From NCBI GenBank assembly GCA_023014365.1, contig JAEBUN010000006.1, forward strand, positions 496,001 to 560,000: a stretch of 64,000 bases of DNA. The letters run 5' to 3'. The notes under the pieces are model-generated. The model ran no database searches and was not told where the DNA came from. It was given only the letters and a program-made list of their open reading frames with translations. Each line of letters starts with the position of its first letter. Position 1 is the stretch's first letter. This stretch comes from Lepiota brunneoincarnata (lineage: Eukaryota; Basidiomycota; Agaricomycetes; Agaricales; Agaricaceae). The position numbers and the translations under genes were made by a program. This document shows, piece after piece, positions 1-12,184 of the stretch.

Positions 1-926
1 CACACAGACCATCATAGGATCCCGAATAGCCCTATGCTCCTCCCCAGCCACCCTCTTCAGCCTATCAGTCTCCACAAGTCCACGATACGCAATCGTCCCG
101 GTCCACACAGGCCTAATATACTTTAACAACGTCACGTTCTTTGTTTCTCTCGCTTTGGTCTCGTAAATCTGCGTTCGGATGGACGATTTAATGCCATCGC
201 ATCCGACAAGGACATCACATTCCGACGTGTTCCCGTCAGCAAAATGCAGAAGGATGCTTCCGCGGAGATCAGTGTATGATAACAGGCGCTTTCCGAAATG
301 TGCGAGGTGGGGTGGGAGGTGGTTTATGAGGACATCTAAAAAGGCGGCTCTGTGAAACCGGACACACTTGAGGCAGCGTACGGGTTCGGTAAGCCGGGTC
401 ATGAACCGAGACACAGATGACTTACGCCATCTTTTGACATAGGAGGATCCTCCAAATCTGAGCCAAATTATACTTGGATCATCACTCAACGAACGCACAT
501 GGCATCTGAACGAGTTGAAACCGAAAACCTTCCCCTGGCGCATCGGAACGTCTATAGTCGAATCCAACACCTACAACCGTCGATGACACGTTCCTTGCTC
601 ACAGAAAGGGACATGCATTTCGCACCTATGGACCCATCCGGAGGCGCATGCGCGACCTTTGCAAAATCGTCGGCTAGACCCATTAACTCCAGTATTCTCC
701 ACGTCCGAGACCAAATCATAACTCCCGCGCCAATCTCCTTAAACTGCCCCGCAGCCTCGTAGACGTCTACCTCGATATGCCCATAGCGTGAGAGTGCCAC
801 ACCTAAGCATAACCCACTGATCCCCCCGCCGCTTTTCACATTCGTTCAGTCTCGGCGTGGGGGAGTGTTATATCTGGATGTGACTTACCAGATTGCCACT
901 CGTATTTTCCCTGAGGACTCGTTCAT
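1..926 (-). CDS. FAD-dependent monooxygenase, salicylate hydroxylase-like (partial)
   Basis: The 3' part lies outside the window. The first exon starts at the ATG at 924-926 and is spliced to an exon giving the Rossmann FAD motif CGGGISGLCLGVAL, followed by an acidic end of strand 2 (VDVYEAA) and the family segment GAGVMIW. Further exons give RRSDAPGEGFRF and, near the window edge, the second flavin motif VGCDGIKSSIR and the segment VWTGTIAYRGL. Together these place it in the class A flavoprotein hydroxylases (salicylate hydroxylase or 6-hydroxynicotinate 3-monooxygenase type), which hydroxylate small aromatic acids using NAD(P)H and O2. The substrate cannot be told from the sequence. The splice joining the RFQ and RFHRAAFL exons did not resolve cleanly, so one junction around 380-430 is uncertain. 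Confidence 0.8.
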
Positions 927-1281
927 ACCTTGTCGAAGGAAAATAGTCGATGGAAACAAAGTTTTGGGAGCAACATGAGATAGTTGGATATAATAAACCT
1001 CTCATGATCAGCGTAGCTGGGAAATTTCGGAGCAACCCCCGCGGCATTTGATATGACAGCAGGAAGCTTCATTGACGAAGAAGAGCAATTCCCGGAAAGT
1101 CTCATAGGCTCAAGCCCGCGAATTTGTGGCTGCAAACCATGAATGGAACATAAACAATTGCCATCCGACCAGGGTTGAGCGAAACGAACGAAATTAATTG
1201 ACACCCTGGATCATTGAAGCATCGTTCGGAATAGTCACAATAACAGACCTCCTCATCTACGTGGAGGGAAGCATGCACTGC

Positions 1282-2085
1282 CTAGTCATTACCCACCAAA
1301 GCCATAAGACTGAAGTTGACACCTCCATCAATATGAGAAACAACATCTTTCACGATCTGAACAGCTTTCTCTAAGAAATCATCCCCGTCCTTCAGTGCGA
1401 CACCAGTGTCAACTGGCCCTTTCCGGACACCATCCATGAGAAAAATCTTATCATTCGTTTTGTTGGGGACGAAGGCGATATAGTGGTAGTCGACCTCCTC
1501 TCCGACTTCTGGAGGCGCAGTATCGCCTTGTTGAGCAGAGACTCGATAGGCTTCTTCGATATCCTTGTTGTCTTCCAACGCAAGGGCTCGTGCATGACGG
1601 TCGAGGGGGATGACTTCTTTTAGGAAGCGACCCAAGGTAGAACCAGGTACTGTTTAACAGCCTGTTAAAGACCCGGCGAACACGAACAGCTTCAGAGAAC
1701 TATATCGCGTACATATATGCTTCGTTGCAGGTCCATTCGCAATCGAGTGCAGAATGCCATAAAATCCACACGCATTGTGGATGGTCTGTTCGAACCACAC
1801 GACATCTTCATCTTCTCCTTTGCCATTATGCAACGGCCTTGCCTTCTCGTCTTCGTCCCTCCACAACTTGTATTTTTCCGTTGTAATGAGAGTGAAAATG
1901 AGCGCGTGCACAGGCCGAGGTGTCAACGCAAGCAACTCAGGGTCGTCGAGCGAGAACACGTCTTGGACCTCGAGTTTCGTCGATACCCCGAGCTTGTGGA
2001 TGAGCCTTGTGAATACATCGGGATTGGACTCGAGTGGGACATATATTTTGCGGTACTGTGCTGGTGGGGGGTTGGACGTCGTCAT
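1282..2085 (-). CDS. YUH1: Ubiquitin carboxyl-terminal hydrolase, UCH (C12) family
   Basis: Two exons (2085-1713 and 1649-1282) with one GT-AG intron encode about 246 residues, the normal size for UCHL3/Yuh1. The catalytic tetrad is readable: Gln100 and Cys106 in QTIHNACGFYG, His180 in DYHYIAFV and Asp197 in FLMDGVRKGP. Enzymes of this family release small adducts from the C-terminus of ubiquitin and trim ubiquitin precursors in the cytosol. The protein has no extra domain. Its start codon is only 91 bp from that of the divergent proteasome chaperone gene, so the two ubiquitin-proteasome genes probably share a promoter. The frame is intact throughout. Confidence 0.93.
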
Positions 2086-2176
2086 TTGTTGTTAGCAGTT
2101 GCTTGGTGGACAATCTGATAACTGTTGTATACCTTACGTGCATCTTGCCCAAATGGAGACTCCAAACGTTCAGACA
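2086..2176. promoter_or_regulatory. Shared divergent promoter between UCH and PAC2
   Basis: Only 91 bp separate the two divergent start codons (ATG at 2085 on the minus strand, ATG at 2177 on the plus strand), so promoter and 5' untranslated sequence for both genes must overlap here unless a transcript starts inside the neighbouring gene. I saw no clear element that would rank one direction over the other. Confidence 0.5.
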
Positions 2177-3204
2177 ATGGCATTCATCCACCCGACCACT
2201 CAGTTCCAGTATGCGGGCAAGATACTGGTAGCGGTATGCCTCGCACACAAAAAATTGAATGCAAACCGGGTGCTGACGTGTTTTACTCAACGCAGCCAAT
2301 CGTTCTCGACAGCCAACGTCTCGCAATTGGCCGTCGATCTCATAATCGCTACACTGTCACTGCAGCGTATTGGTGTCATCGACCCCAGTTATTTCGTGCC
2401 AGTCGTTGGCGGCAGAGAGGATGGCAAGCCTGGGATTACAACATCCCTGGAATGTACGTTCGGATACAACAAATTTACAACCCGAATCGTATTTTCTCAT
2501 AACCAAATTGTCAAGTATACGGCAAACCAGGGATTGATATCCTTGTTCTACAGCAACGCTCGCCTGTCCTAAAGGTTCGCGCTGTCATTTGAACATACCA
2601 GGCTAGTGGTTGATAGCCTCCGAAGTCTCGGAAGGAGAACTTCGTAGTGGCGCTATTGGATTTCATCAAGACATCCAAATTCGCAGCGGTCCTTTTCCTC
2701 TCAGGCATGGACGTCTTGAACAGGACAGACGCACAAATGTCGTACGTCCCTGTAGTCCCCCCCGTTTCTCAGATCTTTCCCTCATGTAGGCCTGGACCTC
2801 CAGCACGCCGACTTATCGCATACTCCCCAGGAACGCCCCTCAATTGGACCAGACGCCACTCTCCAACCTCTTGTCCCTGCCAATACCCGTTTACACCTCG
2901 CCCGTCAAGCAACATCCTCAACCACAGGACCAAGGTACCAAGGACCAAGGAGCTATCCCATTCATCCCAGGCGGAGGGCTCACCCGCCGCATCCTCACCT
3001 CAGGTTCCTTTGGACTGGCCGATCCCAACAGCTTCTATTCTCCAGTTTGTTATGGAGGGGGATAACCGCGCTGACGCAAGCCTTCTAGCGGCCGTAACTG
3101 CCAAAGTGTTGAGCCTGGACTCCCAGATCCGGGAGTGGCGACAGCCCGGAAGTTGGAAGGAAGGGCTTTTCGGTGCTCCACACGATTCAACACTGTATGG
3201 ATGA
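2177..3204 (+). CDS. ADD66: Proteasome assembly chaperone 2 (PAC2/PSMG2/Add66)
   Basis: Exons read MAFIHPTTQF...AGKILVA, then STANVSQLAVDL, FVPVVGGREDG, LYGKPGIDILVLQQRSP, FAAVLFLSGMDVLNRTD, IPFIPGGGLTRRIL and FVMEGDNRADASLL, ending GLFGAPHDSTLYG. These match the PAC2 family, which pairs with PAC1 to assemble the alpha ring of the 20S proteasome. The start at 2177 aligns with the usual fungal N-terminus (MxFIHP). Two single-base insertions break the frame: an extra C at about 2305 (GTT-C-TCG, before ACA GCC AAC) and an extra G at about 3003 (TCA-G-GTT). Removing them gives a full-length family member; as written the gene would not encode one. Its stop codon is 103 bp from that of the convergent RRP12. 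Confidence 0.88.
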
Positions 3205-3307
3205 GAATTTGCCGTTTCATGATCGTCGAGAAAAGTCATATTACACCGTGTTACTATATCAAACAGTAAAATAAGGCGATATTGGCCTCATTTTGGTTGG
3301 TAATTCA

Positions 3308-6300
3308 TCATCGCTTCGAAGCGATGCCAATGCGCTTGTTGCCCTTTCCTCGCTTGGCAGCTTCCGACAGGGAAAGGTAAGCGTACGGATCCATGCCGTT
3401 CCTCCTGACGTCGCCTCCAGCTCTCTGTACAAAGCAACTCGTCAATTATAACGAATTTAATTAATTTCAGCCCGAGAACCGCGCACCTTTGCTTTGAATT
3501 CATGTCCGAGTTTCGGTTCGCTCCTTTCCTTATTCTTACTCTTCTTTTTTCCAGCGTTAGTGTTTTCTGCATCTGCCATCTCGATGTCATCATCCAACTG
3601 TTCGGTTTCCCTTCTTCTCTTCTTGGTATCTTTGTTAAACTTAATTCGGCCCCCTGCTCCTCGAGTAAACCCATCAACCGAAGTCATACTCTCTTTGTAT
3701 GCGTTGCCAGCAGCGCCGCCTTCCTCGTCGCCACCTTCGCCGTTATCAGAATCGGAATCCTTCGTGAAAGACCATTTTCCCGGTATTTTCGTCCGTTTCG
3801 AAGTGAGAGGCTTCTTGGCCTGGCTCACGTCTGCGATTGAACTTCCCGTCTAGAAGATGTGTCAGAGATCACACGTATTTGGTGATGCAAGGAACGCGCA
3901 CCAGTGATATGGGCAGCGGCGCCCTGCAGGAGGTCCATAGGCTCGTCATTATCCAGTCTTAGCCGTACACTCTGTTCCATATTCCGCTTCCTGCCTAGCC
4001 TGGCGGATGCGGCGGGGACATCCTCACCCTCGCTATCTTCTAATTCACTCTCACTGCCGTATAACACATCCTCAAACGCATCACCTACTGTGGGCTTACG
4101 ACTTTGCAACTGAGGGAAAGGGTCTTAGTCATAGAAAAAGAAAAAGGCACCTCCAGTAAGACGGGTCCTTACCTCCTCGTCCCCATCGTCTTCAATCTCT
4201 TCTCTCGCAGCTTTCTTCTTCTTCGCTCTCTGTTTCCTCTTCCTGATATTCAGCAACACCTTTCCGGCCTCATCGTCCCCCGCAGAAGCGTAGATATCTT
4301 CCCAACTAAACCTTCTTAACATCCTCTCAAAGATGTGCCTCACTTTGACTTTGAAGTGATTCTTGTGATCATGCGACCACTTAAGCAAGGCAGGCACAAG
4401 CTCGTCGAGGTGTGGTCGGAGGAGCTCTGTCGGAAGTGTGTGTATTGCAAGTTTGATGAAACCTAAGACGGATTTAACAATCTCGCGGTTGGCGGAGGTA
4501 AGGAAGACGAGGAGAGTCTGTAAGATTTCTGTGTGCATCTTTGGCGGGATGGCATCTATAATGGCAATGATGAGATATAATACTCTGGATGAATATAAGA
4601 TAACAGCACCTTTGAATTCAAAGACCAGGCGGGAAATGGCAGTTACAGTGGCACTGATCATATGCGGACTAGCCCCTGCGAGTCCACCGGCTATCATAGT
4701 TATGAATTCTTCGATGTTAGCAGCAGCTGAAATAGGAATACTCCGCATGAGTGTTGGCGACGAGAAGAGGAACCACCATCACCTTCGTTGTTCGTGTCCT
4801 CATCCATGCCATCGACCAAGTTTCTCTTGACAACACCCCCAGCACTCATCTTTCGAGCCATAACCAGAATGACCTCAAATGCAGACCCACGTGTTTTTTC
4901 TGAAGGCTCTTTGGTGCCAAGTACAACCTCAGGGATGATGGAAGGAAGAATATGGAGGGCAGAAGAAGGAAGGCGGAGAATAATCATAGACAAGAGGTTA
5001 AATCGGTCCTAGGCAAACACCTTCAGCTGTGCCGTTCGCTGAATTAAATATTGAAAAAATACACCAACCTTCTTCACAGCAGGAGTCAACCCATCCAACA
5101 GCTCATCCAACCTCTTCAGGACGGCCACAGCGTCTATATCAACCTTCCCGCTCTCAACTAACTTCGCCAGGATCTTGTATCCCCGCTTCTGCACCCCATT
5201 GTTCCTTCCGCTGAGAACTTGCGGAGACAAGCAGAACTCAAACAGGGCCTTAGCATCCGCCTGGGAGAGGTACGGCAGGAGAAGGATGAGGATATCCTGC
5301 GCCATCGCGATGGCACTGCCGACTTCAGATCCTACCATTGACGGTCGTAGGCATATTTTGTGCGTTCAAGAGGCTCTCCTTGAACAAAACGCTAACTTTT
5401 CCGTAGGCTTCTGTCACGACCTGTGACAGGAGGGTGAAACGGCGTTGAGCGAATTGTGTGCGAATACACGCACCTGTTCACTAGCAATAGATGCCCATGT
5501 ACTGATTACTTCCCCGACCATACTCCTCGAGTCTTGGCTTACGCTGCCAAAAACGTTGAATAGGACTGCTAACCAGCTTTCCGCCTGTATTTTCAGGAAG
5601 GCAATATTAGCCACTGCCCCTGCTGGATTGATGTTCTGGATGATGGCTTTTTGAGAACCATCAGGTAAGGCAAGAGCCTGATTGGACTCGACAAGGACCT
5701 TCAAAGCTTTCAGAATAGCGGGACGAAGCTCTGGCTGTGAATAGAGAAGCTGTGATAGTAGTTGTGCAAAAGCAGGACTTAATGCCTAGGATATCGAAAT
5801 CGTTAGATACGAGGGACAGGGAGAGCGCAGACTGTTCACCTCCTTCAGATCAACGGGGGCATAACAGTATCCTGCCAAACCTACCCATACTTGACCGACA
5901 AGTACACCCCACATCTTTGCCTCAGACTGATGTCCCTCCATATCAGCTGTTTGCTGTAAGTCGAACATCTTTTCGCTGAGGGGCACAAAGTATGATACGA
6001 AGTGCCTTAAAGGGGAAGGATGGGGCTGAGCGAGCAATGGTAAGAGATATGCGCGTGGTTCTCCTCCGGCTTTTCTGCGAACCGGCTCAGCACAAAGTTA
6101 GATTACAAAAGAATATCGTATACCTTTGTTCAGGCTCAAGGTTGAGAGGCAGTACCTCGAGTAAAACCTTAGGACCAAGTATTTGCATTGCGGTGCTCAA
6201 AGTGGTATCTACGGCTTCCTTGTGCTCAAAGCCCTTCCGTGTGCGCAAGTCTCCAACCGTGGAGATGAGAGGTAAAAGTAGTACCTCTGCAGCGGTAGGC

Positions 6301-7603
6301 GATGTTATGGTTTGCCTATCCTTCAGACCAGTAATGAGCGCCGAGATGATGGACAACAGTTCGGCCATCGAACACGCGTATGTGATGTTATCAAGAGCGT
6401 CAGCGACCTGGGAAATAACTTTGGGTATTGTCGATGATCCATGAGGATCCGAGAGCGCGAGTGTGATGAGGGAGGGAGGGAAACAATGAGAGAGTATGCT
6501 AAGAGAGCGCGCAGCTGCTTTGCGTGTCGCAGCATCGTCGGAGTCGAGGAAATTCCAAACGGCCTTCCAGACTCTCCTGAGCTCCTTTCCACAGGCTTCC
6601 TTGTCGACGGCCTTGTATGCTTGCATTGTATCACCTAATACCTGAACCCAAGCAGTTGCGATTGTGGTGTCTGTTTTGATCGGGGATGAGGAGAGAATGA
6701 CCCGAAGGATTTCAGGGAGTTGATCGCCAACATTGGTTTCACCATCTTCGTCAAGTAAAATAAAGAGATCAGATATTATCGAATAGGAAGCTTGGGACAG
6801 ATACGGGTTGCCGAGATGGGGAAGATTGAGGAGCAAGCTGGTGATGGGAGGAAGAGCCTGTCAAACGATGAGTGGGTGGTGACATTGGTTGGTGAAAACG
6901 GGCGCACAGAAGAGAGTAGGTATGGGAGAACTAGTTGGAGGAACGCGAGGATGTGGATTGCGTTTTCTGGGTTCCCAGAGTTTTGTTTTGATTTATCTTT
7001 AGCAAAGGGTGTAGCACCAACTTCAGTTAAAGCAGTTTTAACCCACTCGGCAACCCGACCCGCGTATGGATGACGGATGAGAGGATTAGGCGGGTTGCAG
7101 AGCGTATCTTTGACTACATCTGCAGCCTTCTTGCGAACTTTTGGTCGTGGATCAAGACATAGGTTCAAGATGGAAGCAAAGGCCTGACGGATGCCTAAAG
7201 TGTCGAGTTGCGACCGATCAAGTGACAGGAAGATAACATGGTATAGTGACAACAGTGAGCGCAGTGGGGGTGCGTGTGGGTTCAAAAGAGGAAACAGGGG
7301 TGTGGTGAGGTTGAGAAGAGTACCCAGATGTACGCGAATCACGGGTTTGGGAACAAAGGGTGCGACAAGAGCAAGGAGATATAGCTCCGCGGGGAGGACG
7401 GCTCCCTCATCCAGACTGATGTCCCTCCGTTGGAGTGTGCCATCAAGTGTTGTGAGCAATGCCGCAAAATAGGCGGTGGGCGATAGCTCTGTGTTTTGTT
7501 CCCTGAAGGTCGACTCCAAAGCCACAATCAGAGCTGCTGGTGCCTTCTGGTGGGCTAACGACGAGGATGTGTGTGGTCTGATTTTTGCGAGAGCGTCCTC
7601 CAT
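3308..7603 (-). CDS. RRP12: Ribosomal RNA-processing protein 12 (RRP12), HEAT-repeat/NUC173
   Basis: A long HEAT-repeat protein in about nine exons. The N-terminus reads MEDALAKIRPHTSSSLAHQK, the middle carries LLLNLPHLGNPYLSQA and AQPHPSPLRHFVSYFVPLSE, later segments include SPHMISATVTAISRLVFEFK and FKVKVRHIFERMLRRF, and the last exon ends MDPYAYLSLSEAAKRGKG and IASKR. This order matches RRP12, a nucleolar and nucleoplasmic factor needed for export of pre-40S and pre-60S subunits. The acidic and basic low-complexity C-terminus is typical. Two +1 breaks occur, at about 5339 (GTC-A-ATG) and 3760 (GAA-G-GAT); all other junctions splice in frame. The first in-frame ATG is at 7603; a short upstream exon ending near 7633 is possible because the frame stays open to a CAG there. 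Confidence 0.92.
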
Positions 7604-7695
7604 GGAGGCCCCGGCCAAAAGCTCAATCTGCAGTGATAAAAGATTTATGCTTAGTCAGCAGTGTTATCATTATAGTCACGTGATCATTTCCGCCC
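7604..7695. promoter_or_regulatory. Shared divergent promoter between RRP12 and SCT1
   Basis: There are 92 bp between the RRP12 ATG (7603, minus strand) and the predicted SCT1 ATG (7696, plus strand). If RRP12 has a further upstream exon, the two transcription units overlap. I saw no convincing core element beyond AT-rich sequence around 7640-7690. Confidence 0.4.
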
Positions 7696-9779
7696 ATGCC
7701 ACTACGGTAAGGGTACCAGCATCTTCTGTCTGGTACAACCATGCCGACGGGATCAGCAACACCATGGTCATACATTTTTGTTAGGTGTGCTTTCTCTCCT
7801 GTGACGCCTCTATGTCCTCGCCTCGGAATGTGACGTGGGTACAACAGGCTCCTATTTCGCTTCGTCCTTAAGATATTCTATGGGACCATTGTGGTAGAGA
7901 ACGTCCACCTTATACCAGAGACTGGACGTCCTTGGTGAGTGTTGCAGTAACTCTTCTTAAATTGTCCGACCGACACGTCAAAAACAGTGTTGTCTGTGCC
8001 AATCACAGCAATGCTCTTACCGATGCACTGTCCGTATCCTCACCCAAAGCCACTTCTCTCTTCTGACATTTCACCTACAGGCTACTTGTCACTTCGATCC
8101 CAACCAAGGTTTGTCTCTGGGCAGTGCCACTTTATCGTGGACTAAGTCTCCCAGCGTCGGAACATGCTGCGTTTGACAGCTAAGGCAACCGCGTTTGGGC
8201 ACAAGACGTTTACGAGCTGGTTGATTGAGTCCGCCGGGACAGTGCCCATCAAAAGAAAAAAGGACTACATTCGGGACGAGGACACGGACAATACAGAGGT
8301 CATGTTGAAACTCTTGGAGGTGTGCATTTTGCGAGTGACAAATGAGCCGAGACTCATACACCGTTCTATTTGCCTAGGCACTTGAAATGGGTGACGCTAT
8401 ATGCATTTTCCCAGAAGGAATAAGCCGCTATCATCCTACTGTCGCGCCCTTGAAAACAGGCACCGCCCGCATTATTTCCGATGTCCTCACGAGAAATCGT
8501 AATGAACCCGATTTCGAAATATCTGTACTGACTTGTTCAATTACTTACATGTACGGCCCACGTTCGAATAACGCTTTATTGATACTAACGCCTATTCTCA
8601 GGCACAGGCAACATTTTCGGTCGGACGTTCTAGTAACATTTCACGAACCAATGACATTCAGACCAAAGGTATGAACCTGTGTCACCTAACTTCATCTTTG
8701 GATCTGCCAACTCGGGATAGGACAACCCAGAATTACTGGCTCCTGTAGAATTTCAGAACATTCGTTCCCTCACGGACCGAATCCACCAGAAGATCAGTTC
8801 TGGTACTTGGAATGCCCCTTCCTGGGATCTAATACGTACGGCGAAGCTAGCCTCACGGATGTACGCTCCACTCGGGACATCCATGACACTCGGAGACCAC
8901 GTCCGCCTCAGCATAGCATTCCTAGAGGTGTTCAAATCCGCGCATGCGTATGCCAATAAAAATTCTAATGGGACTATTGACGCCGATCAACCCGAATCTT
9001 TGGTTTCAGAAGTCAACCAGCTGCGGAATGATCTGAAGGTCAGTACAAGAAGCACTCTGCATTTGTATTAGCTCATGAACTTAAGAACTCAGGTCTACCA
9101 AGACCAAATCGCGCAATGGGGAATCAAGGATGACCGCATAAGGCGGCCTCTTCCTCGTCACACAATTATCTCCCGACTGTTTATCCGATTTATCTGGTCA
9201 ACATGCCTCTTTGCGCTTTCTTTACCTGGTTTACTCCTTTGGCTTCCGGTGTTTGCCAGCACGCTCTATGCAGCAAATAGCCACAAGAAGACAGGCCCAA
9301 TTTTTGACAGATGGGACGAAATAGCGCAGTACAAACTCACTTATGGATTATTTTCTGGCATCAGCGTATGGGTGGTTGCAATTATCCTCACTTGGCAGAT
9401 TGCACCATTCACCGTTTTCCTCATACCCCCGTTAATGTGGATGACACTGCGCTGGTTTGAAGACACCGTCTCCGCGGTACGCGCGTTCACAGCTTTAGTA
9501 CGACTTTTGCGAGTTGGGGAGCCTCAACTAAAGGCTATGCGCGAGAAACGAGGAGACCTATACAGTCGTCTAATGAACCTTGCCGTCAGCATGCTAGGCC
9601 TGCCTGACGACCCAGAATCTTATTTCAAGGATGCTGGCGGGTGGCAGAAGGGGCGCATACGAGGAGGCTGGGACAGTGGGGCAAGATACTTTTCACTCAG
9701 GCGGAGGAGAAAGAGAGATTGGAACGAGACTCTACGGTTATATGACAAAGTAGATTATACCGATGATGACGCTGAATGA
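7696..9779 (+). CDS. SCT1: Glycerol-3-phosphate/DHAP O-acyltransferase (SCT1/GPT2 type)
   Basis: The first exon has only 11 coding bases (7696-7706, ATG CCA CTA CG) and is followed by a 141-nt intron. It joins in phase to LLFRFVLKIFYGTIVVENV, the usual start of this family. Motif I is CANHSNALTDALL with the histidine and aspartate spaced as in yeast Gpt2, and motif III is FPEGISRYHP. A conserved middle region (SWDLIRTAKLASRMYAPLG) follows, then two hydrophobic blocks around LLWLPVFAS and VWVVAIILTWQIAPF, with a basic tail RRRRKRDW. These enzymes catalyse the first acylation of phosphatidic acid synthesis in the ER membrane. The reading frame is intact through nine exons, in contrast to its neighbours. 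Confidence 0.93.
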
Positions 9780-12184
9780 ATTTGGCAGAAATGAGATAAC
9801 TTGTCATTCGATTAATCCCTCGCTGATATACAATTAATGAATCACATCAAGAAAGAAATGCAATGCGTCCCGCTGTATGCCACAGCGAAGCCCAGCGATT
9901 GATCCCCTTGGCAGTGCCCGCCCATGTCTGGATCTGATACGGAGCTTATTTGGGTTCTTCAATCATCGGTGCTCGGACGTAGCGTGGGGCGTGGGGGGTT
10001 AAGGTGAAAACCGAACCGGTTCGTTGGCAATCCGAGGGGAGAATGGGGATGCTAAAGGCAATGTAATAGGCGTCGCAGAAGTGATCATGAGATAGGGCTG
10101 ATCTGACCGAGTTAGCCGGTGGTGAGGGGGTGTTGTTGTGCTGGAGTTCTTTGGAACGGCCAGAAGCATATCTAGGTTAGCCCCGGAGAGTGGGCCCTGT
10201 GGTATGAGTGGGAGCATCGAAGTTGATTCTCGGCGGCGCTTCGCAAGGGCAAAGGGCAATTTAATTTACGGCCATCCTCATCAATATTTAACAGCAACAT
10301 TCGTGTCAAGCGCGTTTCACGTCAGAGGGCGTTGTACCGGAAAGTTGAAAATTGAAACCTGCTGGTTGTGCAGGTATTTTGCACTCCTCGAAATACATCT
10401 CGGGTGCCAACTCCTCTTTATTGCGACTGGTTTGTCGTGGTTGGGGGTGTGTCCCTCGACGTTTTGGCCAGACATAATTCGACCACATGGAGAACCATTT
10501 ACCGGCATCTTTGGATTGATCTGGAGGACTAAGTATGTGAGATTCAGAGGCAGAGCCACGAAATGTCGCCACCACCGCCGGGATGGTGTTGAACGCTGAC
10601 AGTGTAGTGGGAAGGCGTCTGTGGAACTCAAGAGACGCAGAGGCCGCTGAGTAAACTGATGCCGCATGTTCCAGGCACGTAGAACGGCCTCAGCAGAGCG
10701 ATGATTCATCTGAGACGACAAATGTTCGTACTGGGGTCCTGCTGTGCGCGGAAATAGGACTCAATAATGCCTATTTCTGAGGGCGCACCATCCCCATCAG
10801 TAGAATGGAGCCTTGCCAGTAGGGGCGAGGGTCTATATCGGGCTTTACTTCGGTCTCGTGCGGTTTTCTTTGGGTCTCTCGCGATTTGATTTGAGCGGTT
10901 ACGGACATGTCACCCACATAGGAAGTGGATGATATTATACGACGAAGCCGATTGGGGTCCTAGTGTAACTTCGATTTTGACTGTTGAGTTGAACGCGCAA
11001 TCAAGTTCGTCTTGGGACTTTCCAGCGCCCTGCCGGCCTCCTGGACCTCGATGAGGGCTGCAAGTCTCCGGTTAAGATGGCACCAACTCTCCGCCCAAGG
11101 ACGGGATCGAAAGCACTAATGCGAACAATAATCTCGGATAGACCAAAATCGACAACCTTCTTGAAATAACGCGGCTGGTGAAACGACACTCAAGCTTACA
11201 GCCCGGTTTCTGTGATAAAGAGTCAAAGTGAGGATAAATGCAAACAGATAGGAGGTTTGGGAGTGACCGGAACTTGAACGAGACTGACCGCCCTGCTACA
11301 CGAGGTCGTGTTCGTGTCGTTGGTGGCCAGACGATGACGGTCCTCGGTATAAGGGGGCGTTTTGGCCTGTTCGCATGAACCAGGAGTGAGAAGACCAGCC
11401 GACATAAGTGAGCTCAAAGGGATCCAGTTCGTAAAAGTCCGCCCAACGGCATCATGGGCCTAAACTATGAGGAGGTTGTAGTTTGTGGGTGCTACGTAAT
11501 CCGAATCCTGCGAGCTGGAGCTCCAACAGGCGATTGTTGACGACACACACTACCCTCATTGGAGAGCTCAAGACAGGTTTCCTGGTGAGCTTATGAGAGA
11601 CCAGAGAAAACATACAAGAGAGGGGGAGGGAGATGACATATGGGGCCGCCAGTTGATCCCCTGTAACATCAGTCCTAACTACGGTAGTTCACCAAGGGTT
11701 TAGTGCTCCATTACTGGATCCATCAGCGACAAGAAGACCTGCCAGTGGGACGAATCGTTAAGCCTCCGTCGGTACCTCCTTCCCCGGGAACCAATCAGTT
11801 TCCAGGGCTGGACAACTTGTGAAACTTATTCCACACCCGCTTTTGTTCCAGGTCGCTTGATCAGACATAAAATGCAATTTTTATTGTTCTCGTTGAGTTA
11901 AATACCTGACTTTGACGCCTGCCCCTTTTTTTGCTCCCCAATAATCCATCCCTTATCTAATTTTCGAGACCCGTCGACGGAAGACACGGTGGGCAAAGCA
12001 GTCTGCATACACACGGATGCCGCCTAACCTTGTGTCTTTTCGACAGGGCCCCATTGGTGCAGCAGCTGGTCCTCGAGTAAACCTTCAGCCTGCCTCGTGT
12101 ACTTGCATATAACTCCTATCGTTTTTGCGGTATCATACTTTTCTCTACGGTTTCCGGAACGCTCTCCCTCTCTCTCTCCATGCG
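9780..12184. other. 2.4 kb with no gene I can support
   Basis: Between SCT1 and the AA9 gene, both on the plus strand. Open stretches up to about 134 codons occur on the minus strand near 10000-10720, but they show no domain, no family match I recognise and no coherent splice pattern. The last few hundred bases are the AA9 promoter and 5' untranslated region. No inverted repeats or transposase traces were noticed. Confidence 0.4.

Noticed and set aside
3003..3030. A 28-nt intron explaining the second PAC2 break
   Set aside because: It is too short and removes the conserved LDWPIPTASIL segment, which reads well if one base is skipped.
5319..5338. A 20-nt intron explaining the RRP12 break near 5339
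   Set aside because: It is too short for splicing and leaves the wrong phase; a single extra base fits better.
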